Below, one piece after another: positions 33,545 through 45,100 of a DNA stretch of 64,000 nt. This stretch comes from Angiostrongylus vasorum (taxonomy: Eukaryota; Nematoda; Chromadorea; Rhabditida; Metastrongylidae). Made by a program: the position numbers and the translations under genes. Every line of letters starts with the position of its first letter. Positions within the stretch are counted from its first letter, which is position 1. The stretch spans positions 682,001-746,000 of the forward strand of contig JADANN010000302.1 of assembly GCA_018806985.1 (NCBI GenBank), read 5' to 3'. The notes below the pieces were generated by a model. That model saw nothing but the letters and a program-made list of their open reading frames with translations, was not told where the DNA came from and searched no databases.

Positions 33545-33960
33545 TCATCCTCCCAACGGTTTACCGCCTCATCGTGGTTGGGAGGTGTTCCTGGGTGTAG
33601 GGGTTGCGAGGTACCGCGAGAGTATTAATTCCCTGGCAGCGTTTCCCAAGCTGAGAAGGAGTCCGGCTTTTCCGTTAGGAAGTCCAGCTAAGAGTAAACC
33701 AGTACCAGGATCCACCACCGTCCTGGTATCAAACTAGTGGTATGGTGGCAAATCTCCCTCTGATCCACAAAAGCTGCGACTACCTGTGATGGTAAAGATC
33801 TGTGTCAGAGTGTCAGAGTTTGGCCATGATGACCTCGTGATTCCAGGGAACCACAGTGGCTTAACCAGCAAATCTCCGATAAATGGAGATTGTGCTGGGC
33901 TCGCACAACCAGTGAGAACGGGCCATCCAAGTATCAAGTAAGTATCAAGTATTACTATCA
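33545..33960 (+). mobile_element. Short RTE-tailed element
   Basis: Corresponds to the 3-prime UTR of the RTE copy at 47.32-47.69 kb (gtgttcctgggtgt, accaggatccaccaccgtcc, gcaaatctccctctgatcc) and ends in the tandem tail ccaagtatcaagtaagtatc. The head caacggtttaccgcctcatc is shared with the 51.7 and 59.9 kb copies but not with the full-length RTE. Confidence 0.7.
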
Positions 33961-34239
33961 TAGTGTTATTTTTGTTGTTATTATTATCACCAACTTTAGT
34001 ACTTTATCATTGTTATTATTGCTAAGCCTACTTTTCACTTATCTAAATGACCGGACTTCACATTTTGTGCGTATCCCAGCACTTGTTTCACTTAGTTCGT
34101 TTCTTCGCTCTCATCATCCATGGAAATTTTCAAATTTTGTGCTTGGATTCGTCTACTGGAGGATCTTGAAGCTGATTCCAGCTGTAAATATAGGTGTTCT
34201 ACGAGTTAAAAAAGTACGTCGACCCATAGTTTCGGTGGT

Positions 34240-34410
34240 CTCCGCGCTCACACACATCATACACACATATACATACATATATACACACATACACACGCAT
34301 ATACACACAAACACACACACCAGCAGACGCATATACACTCACATATATATGTATATACACCGACATACACTGACACACGCACACCGACACAAGCGTACAG
34401 ACTCACATAC

Positions 34411-34476
<66 letters not shown>

Positions 34477-34480
34477 TAAT
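34240..34480. repeat. (CA)n-rich then (TA)n microsatellite
   Basis: Interrupted acacac/atacac tracts from 34240 to 34405, then about 65 bases of TA to 34475. A minus SINE family 2 fragment (cgtatcccagcacttgtttc, ctcatcatccatgg) lies at 34060-34175. From 34500 to 35130 I see nothing supportable. Confidence 0.85.
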
Positions 34481-35129
34481 TCAGAGGAGTGGAGTATGCT
34501 TTCCATCAAGTAGAGTGTGACCTTTAAAACCAGTTAGAGAGTTTTAAACACCCACACCTCCGGGTGGCAGGACTTTCTCAACTCTTATTTCACTGCTTTG
34601 ATCCCGAGCTATTTGTTTTTTATTTGTGCATTAGCTTTCCATCTTTTAACTTTTCAATGCATGTGGAGTCAGAAGTATTTGTTTTGGTGAAGTAACGTTA
34701 TCGTAAAGGATGTGTTAGTAGATCTTTAGTCTTGTGGTGCTTTTTTATTGTTCCGGCTACAAATGTGAGTCGGATGCCTGAGTACAGAAAGTACGAAGTG
34801 AGCCTTTCCTCCTTGTTTCTCAAATTTTCTACCTTTCCGGTTTTTATTATATAGGAACAATTATTTCCACTGCAGATAGTTATGCTGTTGCGATTAACGA
34901 CGACTTTGGCCTTGCTTTTTGCATAATCTCAAGCAAGTGTACAAAAAACAGTGTTTTGTCACTCTTATAAAAAATGCGAGCAGAAACTCAAAACACAGAT
35001 GAACTTCGCGAAATGCATAAAAGGATGAAAGGTGGGAGCAGGAAACTATCCACAACACCTCAACCTATGTTTGAGTTGTTTATAGTTCACTTCTTTTCAA
35101 TCGCGTCATTACAGCGATAGCAGTTTAGA

Positions 35130-37705
35130 CACCAAGAATCATCAAAGCCGTGGTATCAAGCCAGTCGAAAAGAACAAATCTCCTTTAAATCCACAAGGGC
35201 CGGCAGTTGCCAACTCCCTATGGGGGCTGACGACCCTAAGAAAGGCTTCGGATATGCCGACATCGAGAAGTCAAGGAACCACACTTGCTAAACTACTAAA
35301 AACTTCGGCCAAAGCTGTCTACACACTTGCTCAACCGTCTACAATGTCGAGCAGTGAGACAACAGGGTCAGTGGGAACATAAAAAACAAGCGCGTCCGGA
35401 GATTGCTTTTTGCTTTCCACCCATAACTTCACAGCTCCTTGAGATGCCAATCCTCACGCTGATCTTGGTCGTATGAAATTCCATATGTGATCGCCCTACA
35501 AGAGATGGAGACCAAGCCGAAGTAAGCCAGTTACATAACGAGACCTTTGCCATCAGTGGAGAATTACTATTACGAAATGTTCCAAAATGTTGGGTTTATC
35601 CTACACCCATGTATTTCCCGTAAATTGACCTCATGTGAGATTGCATCACCGAGCTTAGTCGTCCTTCATCTCCAAACTTCCTCGTCAAAAAAAGTCAATA
35701 TCATCAACGCGAATCAAACACGTTTTTCAGCGAATTCGTTCTACAGGTAGTTGGAGCTAGTAATGGCAACAAGAAGTCCCATGAATTCGTCGTTATAGAG
35801 TTAAGTACCAGACTGGTAACAATCAACGAAAATTATTACGAAATGGTAAAAATTCAGAATGGTAGACTAAAGTAACGTGGAAACCATCCTGCACGACTTG
35901 TATCGGCAACAGGTGTCTTTCATGGGAGCTCATTTTTCGAAAACAGAGAAAATCGCCAGTTTACGTAGGTGTGTCCAAACCGCTCGATTCATGAAGATCG
36001 GCCATACTATCGCGAACAGGAGTTGGTGCTTCTTTGGCACCTTAGTGGCAGCTGTATTCTGTACCTAGTCCGACAAGCGCACTTCCCATGTGAAAATTCG
36101 ATTCAGATTTAATTTTAAAAAAGAAATGCCGTCGTTTAAGAAACATAGCACTGGTCGCTTACGACAAGAGTTTTCTCAAAAAAAACAAAATATTACCGTT
36201 AAAGGACTGGCAGACCAAGGAGCACCCGACCAAAGCCTACAAGAAGCTTCTCAGCGGACTTCAAACTTGTGCCGTACTGGCCTCAGTTCTTTGAGAAAGA
36301 AGTTCAGATCTTACCTCCATTATAATTATGGAATGACTCGAGAAAAGGACACTGAAGCTTGTTCCTACTGCAACGCACCTAGCATGGCTGGTAGGAAGTG
36401 CCAGTTTTAGAAAGCTTTACGGTAGGATTTGCTAACGAATAAGTAGAAATAATTGTTGGAAGTAGCAAAAAACGATCTTGTCTAAAAAATTATAGTGGGT
36501 TCTTTGCTGCTATAATGCTCCGCTATCCGTTCTGATGAGCGGAGGTTGGACTCTAACTACATCCCGTCATGTTATGGTACTGATGAAGAAAAAAGCTCTG
36601 TACCTATTTTTTCCATCCCACAACCACCCTCTCGGACCCCGAAATCCCCGCCGGTGAAGAACAACCGCCAGGATTGACCTTCTCAAATTCGACTTGCGCT
36701 ATAAAACATGGGGAGAGGCACAGCTCTAGGATCACGTAATATCATTGCCGATTTCTTGCGAGCATGAGGTAACAAAATTCGTGTACTTGCCGCAACCCAA
36801 ATGGCATCCTGTCTCCAGAACGAAGAAATGTCAGACCATTAAAAGATATCACGCAATGTAATATTACCTTAGAAGAAATAAATGAAGTACTCTTCATAAC
36901 TATGGTCTGATATACTTGTTGAATGTACGACCTATTCGCGATGATTAATTATCCTTGTGCTCCTGCTGAAGACCTTGGATGACGCATACCCAATTAAGCA
37001 AGCATTATTCGGATAGCGACAGTGCTTACACGATCAAGTCCCATACTGGGTGCAGGATCGACAGAATTCCGTCGAGTATCTGCCTTTTGTCCTAACCTTT
37101 ATCATTAACGAAAAAAGCGTTTGATATAGTGGAAATGAATGCAATCCTGTCAGCGCTCGTCGATCAACGCGTGAATCCTTCCTATATACGTACATCTTGC
37201 TGACTATTATTGGAATTGCAGTGCAAAAGTACGGCTTTTTCAGTGGTCTTCTTGCGATACCCATAGGAAAAGGGGTTTGACAAGGCGAGGAAGTATGGCA
37301 AAGCTTTCAACAGATGCACTGCAGTGGATAATCAGGTCACTCGATTCTAGCGAGAACGGCATATGTATATTTATAAACATTTTTCTATTAAATCTTTGCC
37401 TTTTCTACGACATTGTCATCTTTTTGTGAAGTAGCAGCTGAACTGAGACGATACAAGGTGAACTCAACGAAGCGGGAAAAATAATTCAAATGCGCATGAG
37501 CACGACGAAGACATGCTGTTCATGAAAAGCGCACGTGTACCTTGCAACTCCAGTGAACATGGAGCACATCATGAGTAAGGATATAGGCAGTAAGACGAAA
37601 GCGGCATGGGCCCTGTTCCGGACTCCCAAATAAGCCTTCCACCAATTAGCGGAATCAGTACTCCACGCTCATATTTGCAGATCAGCAATCTTCCCTATTC
37701 TTTAT
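35130..37705 (+). pseudogene. RTE-type LINE, second family, heavily decayed
   Basis: The endonuclease block at 35530-35745 reads LHNETFAISGENYY, then VGFILHPCISRKL and PSLVVLHLQTSSSKKVNII, matching the 'R.LNDNTF.I.GE', 'VGGVGFVVHPSI', 'PRLAILRL' order of a hookworm RTE family. RT remains lie at 37090-37580 (in shifting frames TFIINEKSV for FVDYEKAFDS, NAILSALVDQRV, PIGKGV, AAELRRYKVNSTKR). The thumb ends as SKTKAAWALFRTP near 37590-37625. Dozens of lesions. It differs from copies A-E, so it is a separate family. A PLE tail begins at about 37712. Confidence 0.6.
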
Positions 37706-37711
37706 ATTCAT

Positions 37712-38310
37712 GTTTTGCAAGCACGAGGTGTTACTTCATTTCTTTATTTTTTGCACAAACTGACGTTTCGGCGGATTTCGCCTTCCTCAGAGCCTGGAAA
37801 TGTCAAGTTGACAGCGCTACCCAGCCAAACCCCTCCATAACCAAACAGAAAATGCTGAACCATGATTTCAATAACATTGAACACAGAATAGCGTCTTTGC
37901 ACACTCATTCCTTTCTTTGAGTCCTCTACTAAGTATTTCACGCGGTAGCCGACTGTGCAGAGTTCACATGGAAGTGAAATTTGTCCTTACGTTAGAATAA
38001 GGGTTTGAATACTGTCCAATATCACGCTTGATTATGGGGCATTATCCTTGCGGGTCATTCTCGGTTTCTTTGAAGCAATCCAAAATGCCTCAAGAGTTTT
38101 GCGTGCTGATGTTTACAATTCCTCTGCGAGAACCGCAACTACTACTTCAAAATCTTCTCCGTTATCTCTCTGTGTCCGCTCTGTATACTTGCCTAATGAA
38201 GTATTTGGCTTAAGTCTACCGACCAGGTATTCTTTTAGACGGGCGCAGAGTAGTCTACCCGTCTCGCCAATGTATTCGCCCCCCGCGCTTCATCGCTTCA
38301 TAAGAGAGTC
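37712..38310 (-). pseudogene. Penelope-like element, GIY-YIG remnant and tail
   Basis: On minus: GGEYIGETGRLLCARLKEYLV near 38235-38295 (GIY-YIG core), then GEDFEVVVAVLAEEL and ARKTLEAFWIASKKPRMTR near 38055-38140, and the non-coding tail. Truncated upstream at about 38310, so no RT. Homologous to 30.1 and 53.4 kb. Confidence 0.72.
37758..37790 (-). ncRNA. Hammerhead core, consensus
   Basis: CTGAGGA (complement of 37784-37790), stem II GGCG-AAATC-CGCC, GAAA (complement of 37766-37769), CGTCAG. No deviation from the core consensus. Confidence 0.72.
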
Positions 38311-39030
38311 GTTATATAGATTTACTTCTAGTTGGACTTTCGAATAAAAATATTAACTTTTTAGCTTAATCAAGTTTTATTAGCGAATGATCCTTTGCTG
38401 CGTCTCGAAACTCGATAGTCATAAAGGCTCCACATCCGAGATGGTGCCTGTAAACCACTAAGAGAAGGAGTTACTGCTATAAATTACGACAAAGTTTCGA
38501 AATAATTTCTAAATGGTCCAAAATTATCTATTTTGAGTCCAAATAATACACCCAACCACGATTGTGCCATTGGGCCAACCATCAGGAGTTGTAAATTATA
38601 ATGCATAGAAAGGAGCTTTCTTAGTCTGACACCTGTTACAACACATGCAGTGCGGGCACTGTCGATTGAGTAACAAAAACACAACAAGAAGCACAAGAAG
38701 GTATTTTTCTTCGAGAAATGGTCGTGGAAGTTATCAGTGAATAACAATAGAAGACTGGCAATAAAATCACTACAGGAATTTCGAAATCAGAGTTGTAAGG
38801 CATCGAGCTCTGTGTGCACTAATAAAATTAAAAAAAACAACATTATGCAGTCATTACAGCTGGCAACAAAGTTAGCAATTACTTCTTCGCACCAAGAGAC
38901 TGTTAGGTGCGGAATCGAATCATATTTTTTTGAATTGGAATACTTCTTAATTTAATGTCGATCTCAGTTGAAGTTCCGCTGTCAGAACTATACTCGACAG
39001 ACTTTTCATCTGCTATTTATCTCCAAAATT
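38311..39030. other. No recognisable feature
   Basis: Spacer between the PLE fragment and the 3-prime end of the lipase gene; no coding or repeat match seen. A complement of AATAAA at about 39030-39035 lies some 40 bases past the lipase stop and is a plausible poly(A) signal. Confidence 0.4.
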
Positions 39031-39070
39031 TATTACAATGGATATGATAACAATGACTGAACAAATCAAC

Positions 39071-39193
39071 TTATAAAATAGTATGATACTGTACCATTGC
39101 CAGCTGGGTCTCATGAGTTTTCCGGAATGTGTCATCACGATTGAGGTCGTCGAGCACCTTCTCACCTGTTTGACCGGCTATCATCGATGTAAC
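39071..39193 (-). CDS. Lipase exon 9 (C-terminus)
   Basis: Acceptor ccgtttgcag; 40 codons and [23 protein letters not shown] is followed by [15 protein letters not shown]. Family 'I.GQTG.K...LNHD.T...T...Q..M'; here Arg replaces the His of LNHD. Confidence 0.82.
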   Translation of the reverse strand, partial: VTSMIAGQTGEKVLDDLNRDDTFRKTHETQLAMVQYHTIL

Positions 39194-42100
39194 CTGCAAA
39201 CGGCTGCCTTCTTAATATCACTTTCTCGAAGAGTTCTCCTTGTAGTTCTTTCTTAATTTTTTCGGTCGAGCTCGTTTCATATTTTTTCATGGACGTGAAA
39301 GAGTGATGACAGTTTGGAGAAATACCGAGTGAAGAAAAAAATTGAGTAAATTATAGACAAAGGTATACAGGAGCTAATCGACCTTGTCACATACGATGTG
39401 GCCTACTATTTGGTCCTTCTTTGAATGAATAGAAAAGATATAACGACCTTCATATCCATTTTGCTTGTTGATATCCTGAAAAAAAAACTCCCTGCTCATA
39501 TCAGCAATGAAGTGATACTACATCATCAATATCGCAAAAGCAATTTCTTATCTTTGTCGGCTACATTTTGTATGGATACCTGCAGAAATTCGCTTTCATT
39601 AGGACAAAATCCTGAATAGAGTCCGGTTACTTGATTACAAACAGGGATCACACTCAGCACACATCCAGGAATAGCAACACCACCCACCTGTAAATCCAGA
39701 TGTGCTATTACGACAGTAAAGAAAGAGCTATATCTCAGAGCCATTCTGGTTAACAAACAAATAAATGACTGATAATAAGTTCAAGGCTGTTTAAAAAAGA
39801 ATGGATTGCAAACGAGGTTCATCAATAACGGCCAAAGCTGCCTTTTTCGATAGCTGACGATGAAGCCTCGTCCGAGTATTTGAGATGCTAAGAGCTAACT
39901 ACATAGATTTTGTAATTCCCACACAGTGCACTTTCGGTTTTACATATGTTCATAACAAAAAATTTTCACAAAGCTGAAAAATTTGAGAACTTGCAGTGCA
40001 AGCGTGGCAGTGGCAGTGGCGCGTGTGGCGCAGTGATCGGAGGCGCCCTGCAACACACACGTTGAGTCGATTCACGCGCTCATGGCCAACCAAGTTTTCC
40101 GTCCCTCCGGGGTCGGGGTCGGCAAGTTGGCACCATACTTGTCTGGGAGGATAGCGGCACTGGCTCGATACATCGGTAGGCCACCGCGAGTCATTGTAAA
40201 GGCCAGATATGGATTCAGTCACCTCCAAACGATGCTTAATGAAGTCGAATGCACGGCGTATCTCTCAGGAATTGATCAATTCCGAGAGCTTTATCCTTTA
40301 TCGTTTTAAGCGTGGCAGTAGTGGTTAATTGGGATGCAACTCCACGTTGTTCTAGACAAAATCCCACCTGTTCATTTTCCTTTGTGTTCGAAATGTGAGC
40401 CTTGAGGAAAGAATGAAGTGGAAGAAATGTGCGTTTTAAGCTTGGCAAAATCACAAGTATTCCCTCTAATTGGTGGAGAGCAGCTGCACAGAATAATACA
40501 TGGGCCAGGAACGAGGAAAAGAACAAGGTAGTTCTTCTCTTTTTGTATAGTGTATGAATGTTTAACACAATAATGTAAAGATTACAATAGTCTTTATCTC
40601 AACTGATAAGGTCTGGTATTAGCTGTGATATGACGGTTTGCAGTTGAAAGCGGCCGTTGTGTCCGCATAAAATGCATTGCATCCAGTGCATCTACGACTT
40701 CATCCATAGTGTTAGGAAAGAAGAACGTCGTGGGAACATGCACCGACATTTCCAGCAAATTGAAAGTTGTCTCTCACCGATCTGTTGATTCATTCGATAG
40801 TAGTGATCCTTGACTGTTTTTTCTGCTCATCCTTTGTCCCATTTCTCTTGCTCTTTTATTGTTTGTAGTTCTATTCTAGTGTGGCTTTATTACTTTCAAT
40901 TCAAGCGACATCTGAAGGCTAGAAATAGCTAACACATGAATTAGCCGAGCCTACGGTATGGATTTTTCGGAATACAACCAGGATTTTCCAATGGAACGTG
41001 TAAATTTACTGGGTTTGCTGTATAAAATGCCAAAATAGTTTATCTATATCTATAAAAGTAACTATGAAAGAAATTAACACCTTAGAAAGTGCAGATAAAT
41101 TCACTGTTGTTTATTCTGAACTGGGCCAAACCAGTCACCCTCTCTGCGGTGGTGTTTAGCCATTAGAACACGTTTGACATTTCCGAGAATAGAACAAGTA
41201 ATATGAATGAAGCGAATGGATAAAACGAATACCTGCAAACTTATACCGTGGTTCGGGCCAGCAACACCAACAAATGTGTCGATGAATTTCGTGAGTGGTG
41301 TGCCCAGATATTCGCCAGAGTCGACACATCGACCTATTATCATTTGCTTGATCTTGTTCCATTCGTAACGGCCCATAGTTCAAGCTATATCCGACCCCCA
41401 ACCTTCTTTCAGCTTTATCTTATCAGTATATGGTTGATTTTGAGGGAGGAAACAAGTCATCGAGTATGAGATTGAAGTACTACGTTTTTATCAGTACACG
41501 ACGCTTATCATTCATATGCTTCTTCTGATCTGGGATCAGATTTAAGTCCAAGGTCTTCCTTTTTTTTGTTCAGCGAAAAGAGGTTATATAGGGTTGACAA
41601 CGTTCCGTGCATTCTACTTGGTTTGTGACTCTACGGAATTCATTGGGCAAACCAATCTGGTATGATTGACTCACAGGGTGCAGTTCTGCTAATTAGTAAC
41701 GATTAAGATAAGAAGATATTGGTAATGATCTTTTTGACACTTAATAAAGGTAAGATGATTGTTACAAAGTGTTTACATACTATCTGTCATATATGTGAGG
41801 AATTCGTCTTCCCTTTCCATTCACTGACTGAACGGAACAGCACGGTAACCACCAGTTTACAGCACCATCATTTTTTGCTTAATTACTTATCTAACTGAAG
41901 ACTGTTTCAATCTCTTTTCATAAACTCCCCCGATATTTTTTGACAAGTCAGCCCGTTCTGTAACTGATTCCTATAACTTACTTGCTCCAAATTATCCTAA
42001 ATTTTTAAGAGCCTTTAAACAGCATTCATGCAGTAAAATCATGGTCACCTCCTAAGATAGCCTTCCTGGATACGGGCACTCCAAGTGAGAAGGCGATCAC

Positions 42101-45100
42101 GTCCACAGCGCGACCTGTGTAGAGTCGAGTCGCAACGATAAGAGCTCGAATCTGTAATCCATAACAGGTCATATGAAATTGAGCATATCTGGACCGCATT
42201 AGGTATACAGCACGTGTAAAAAATCAATGAAGCGATTGATTGAATGAACTCTAGTATGTCTCCGTAAACCGCTTTCCGATTAGCTCTATACATCTATTGG
42301 TATTTTTTTCCATTCATTTCCACCTCAGCTTTACTGTGGTAGTATGTTTCATACAGAGAATTCGTAAGAACAGTCTATAGAAATGACAGAAAACTTTGAA
42401 GCTGATGTTAACGACCCTTTTTTTTTCAAAAATTGAAAAGAATGAGGAATATCACTGTGATATACCCAGGATCTGAAGGTTTGTGGTGAACTACGTGATT
42501 AGTAAACTTCGTATTTACTTTCTATGAAATCTGACACAATTGCTTATAAAAGAAGGCCGAAGATTAAAAAATTACCATTGTTATCACTGAATATGGAAGA
42601 AAGAGAGGGCGTAGTGGTTAGTGATGCAGTCTGTCAGGAAATAAGGAGCTGTTCGACGCCATCCCCCAGCGCTCTCAGTCCAATTGGGAGCGTCTTAGTC
42701 TGGCTATCTCCAAGATTGGAAGGAAAATAGACTCGACTAGTATTTTCGAAACCCTCGAGCAGAAGCCGAAGCAACATGTGAAATTTTGAAGAGCTTTGTG
42801 GACGATGAATGCTAGGGAAACGAAGAGAATGAGAGAAATGTTGGGATTGGCACACTATACATGATGACGATTTATATAAAGTAAAAAAATAAGGAAACCA
42901 ATGGATCTTAGAATTTCTTGCTCAGAGACGACTAAAGGCAGATTTACAGTCTAAGAAGTCTACCTTGTTAATTAATACTCGTCTTGAATCTGTTCCATAG
43001 AAATTTTCTACTCATCTCCAACACAACACAAAAGCAATGAGAACCTTCTTGCTGAAGAATGGAACATGATCAGCATCTATCTACCGAAATTACAAGTCCG
43101 CAGAGAAACAAAGAAAGTTGTTGATGGAAGCTCACCTGTTTCACGTATTCACATCTCATACCGTACTCCACCCACTTGAGCGGATTTCCTTGAGATCCAT
43201 CGAAATACGTTGTAGCGTACAGCTCGCTACTTTTGTATCCCATCGACCTGCACAGCCTCCATTCAATCCGTTCCTAAGGCTAGTTCTCGTTAAGAGAACA
43301 CCGGTTAAGGACTCTTTAACGCAAAGAACCCTGCGCCAACTTGTGCGTTCAAAACACAGTTACACAACGAAAAAGCAAGTTAAAAAACGAAATCGAGAAC
43401 CTTTATTTACTGCCCATTATTTTTTTTCACGGCAGCATATTATGTGGAATATAACCACAATAATGCTAAAATATGAGCGAATCTCCCAGCCTCAGGTCCC
43501 CCTTCGATCCCAGCCTTTCCGTACTCTCACCTATAATCCGTTGCACAAACGAGATGCCGCTGCTTTGCCTTCCTCTCATACAGTTTTTGTACTCTAACAG
43601 CGCCATCAGCAATCACCCGTCGACGTGGATGACCTGGCAGTGCAACTCCACATTGAATCCAATTGAGCGGAGACAAAAAGCTTGCCGAGAGAAAGGCAAA
43701 GCAAGAGCTTTGGTGGTGTAGTAGGCAACATGTGAACACCCGTAAAACGCAGTTGCGGGTTCTAAGCACAACTTTGACTACGAGTTTTGCTCATATCTCA
43801 GCATCATTGTGGTTGTATTACAAATTAAGGGTTTACAAGGACGTTTTTTCGTTTAAGTCGTCAAAATTATTGATATGTAGTTTACATACCTGTCTACCTT
43901 GTTTATTTCCCCATCTTTCTTTGTTACTACAACGAACAGTTTACCGGTGTAAATCAAAATTGCTCTCCTCTTGTAATTCCAAGAGCTACTTCCTATGGAT
44001 GGACAAACGAGGTAAGTGCTCACATAAACCATTCAGCCGCTTGTTTCATCTTCTCGCCAGCCGTGTCCGAAACGCCGTGTACAAACACAATTGGTTGATT
44101 GTTGAGGCGTTCTGTTCTATTCGCTTTTCCTCCAAAGGATCCCGTCGATCCAAGATCTCGTCTGCAAAATGGAAAAGATTGCTGTAGTTTACATATCTGT
44201 CTACCTTGTTTATTTCCCCCATCTTTCTTTGCTTCTCTCCCAGAGTGGACATGGATCACCATGTCCACTCTGGGACAACCTAACAAGCTACCCGTGAGTA
44301 TACCTAGCCTCCACGTTCACAGCCCAGCAAGCTATACGTGGGTAACAAAATTCTAAGCAAGTAAAAGAAAAGGGCCTAATTTCCCTGACCTCTAAAGAGC
44401 CCCCCAATTCAGCAGCGTTTGGTAGCACAAGTACGGAGAGGCTGTTAAAGTCTCAGGACCATTCTTATCTGCTCGCAAAGAACTTTGGTGGTGATCTGCA
44501 CCTACAACAGACGTACACTTGCATCCGAGTCCTCGATAGAAGACTTGATCATGAGAGCAAGAAGGATGAGTTACGACGTCATCGGCCTGGTCAAGACAAG
44601 ACGACGCCACGCATTCAACGCCGTCTATGACACCGGAGAAGAACTGTTCCTCGGAACATGCGACAGTAGAGGGATCGGCTGCGTCGGCGTTCTCGTCACC
44701 ACAAGTTTGTCCATGAACATCGATTCATTCGAACAAGTAGCAACCCGAATTGGACGTTTACGATTGAAGAGATGTGGATCAACACCGACTTTGACAAACT
44801 TCGTCATTTACGCGCCGACATCAAATTATGACGAAGAAGAAGTCGAAGCCTTCTATATGGACTTGGAGAAGTTCTACAGAGAAGACCATACATTCTTCAG
44901 TGTTACTGTAGGAGTTTTCAACGCCAAGATTGGACCAAGAAGAACGCCTAAAGAACGTCACATTGGGACCCACGGATTAGAATGGAACGAACAGCGTGAG
45001 ATGCTGTCTAAGTTTATCGTGGGGAGCAAGACAATCCATGGTAACTCACAGTTCCAGAAGCCCCACCATCAGCGCTGGACGTGGGAGTCTCCCAATGGAG

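Noticed and set aside
41233..43136. Loss of the lipase nucleophile exon
   Set aside because: At first exon 6 seemed to follow exon 4 directly with the catalytic Ser missing. The missing exon was found at 42049-42151, where it had looked like repeat DNA; phases then agree on both sides.
43118..43597. Plus-strand frame of 159 codons
   Set aside because: Antisense to lipase exon 4 and to SINE sequence; no family resemblance.
44020..44286. Continuation of the lipase exon 3 frame upstream to 44286
   Set aside because: It runs into intron repeat and the RTE 5-prime end; the splice acceptor at 44182-44184 is a better boundary.
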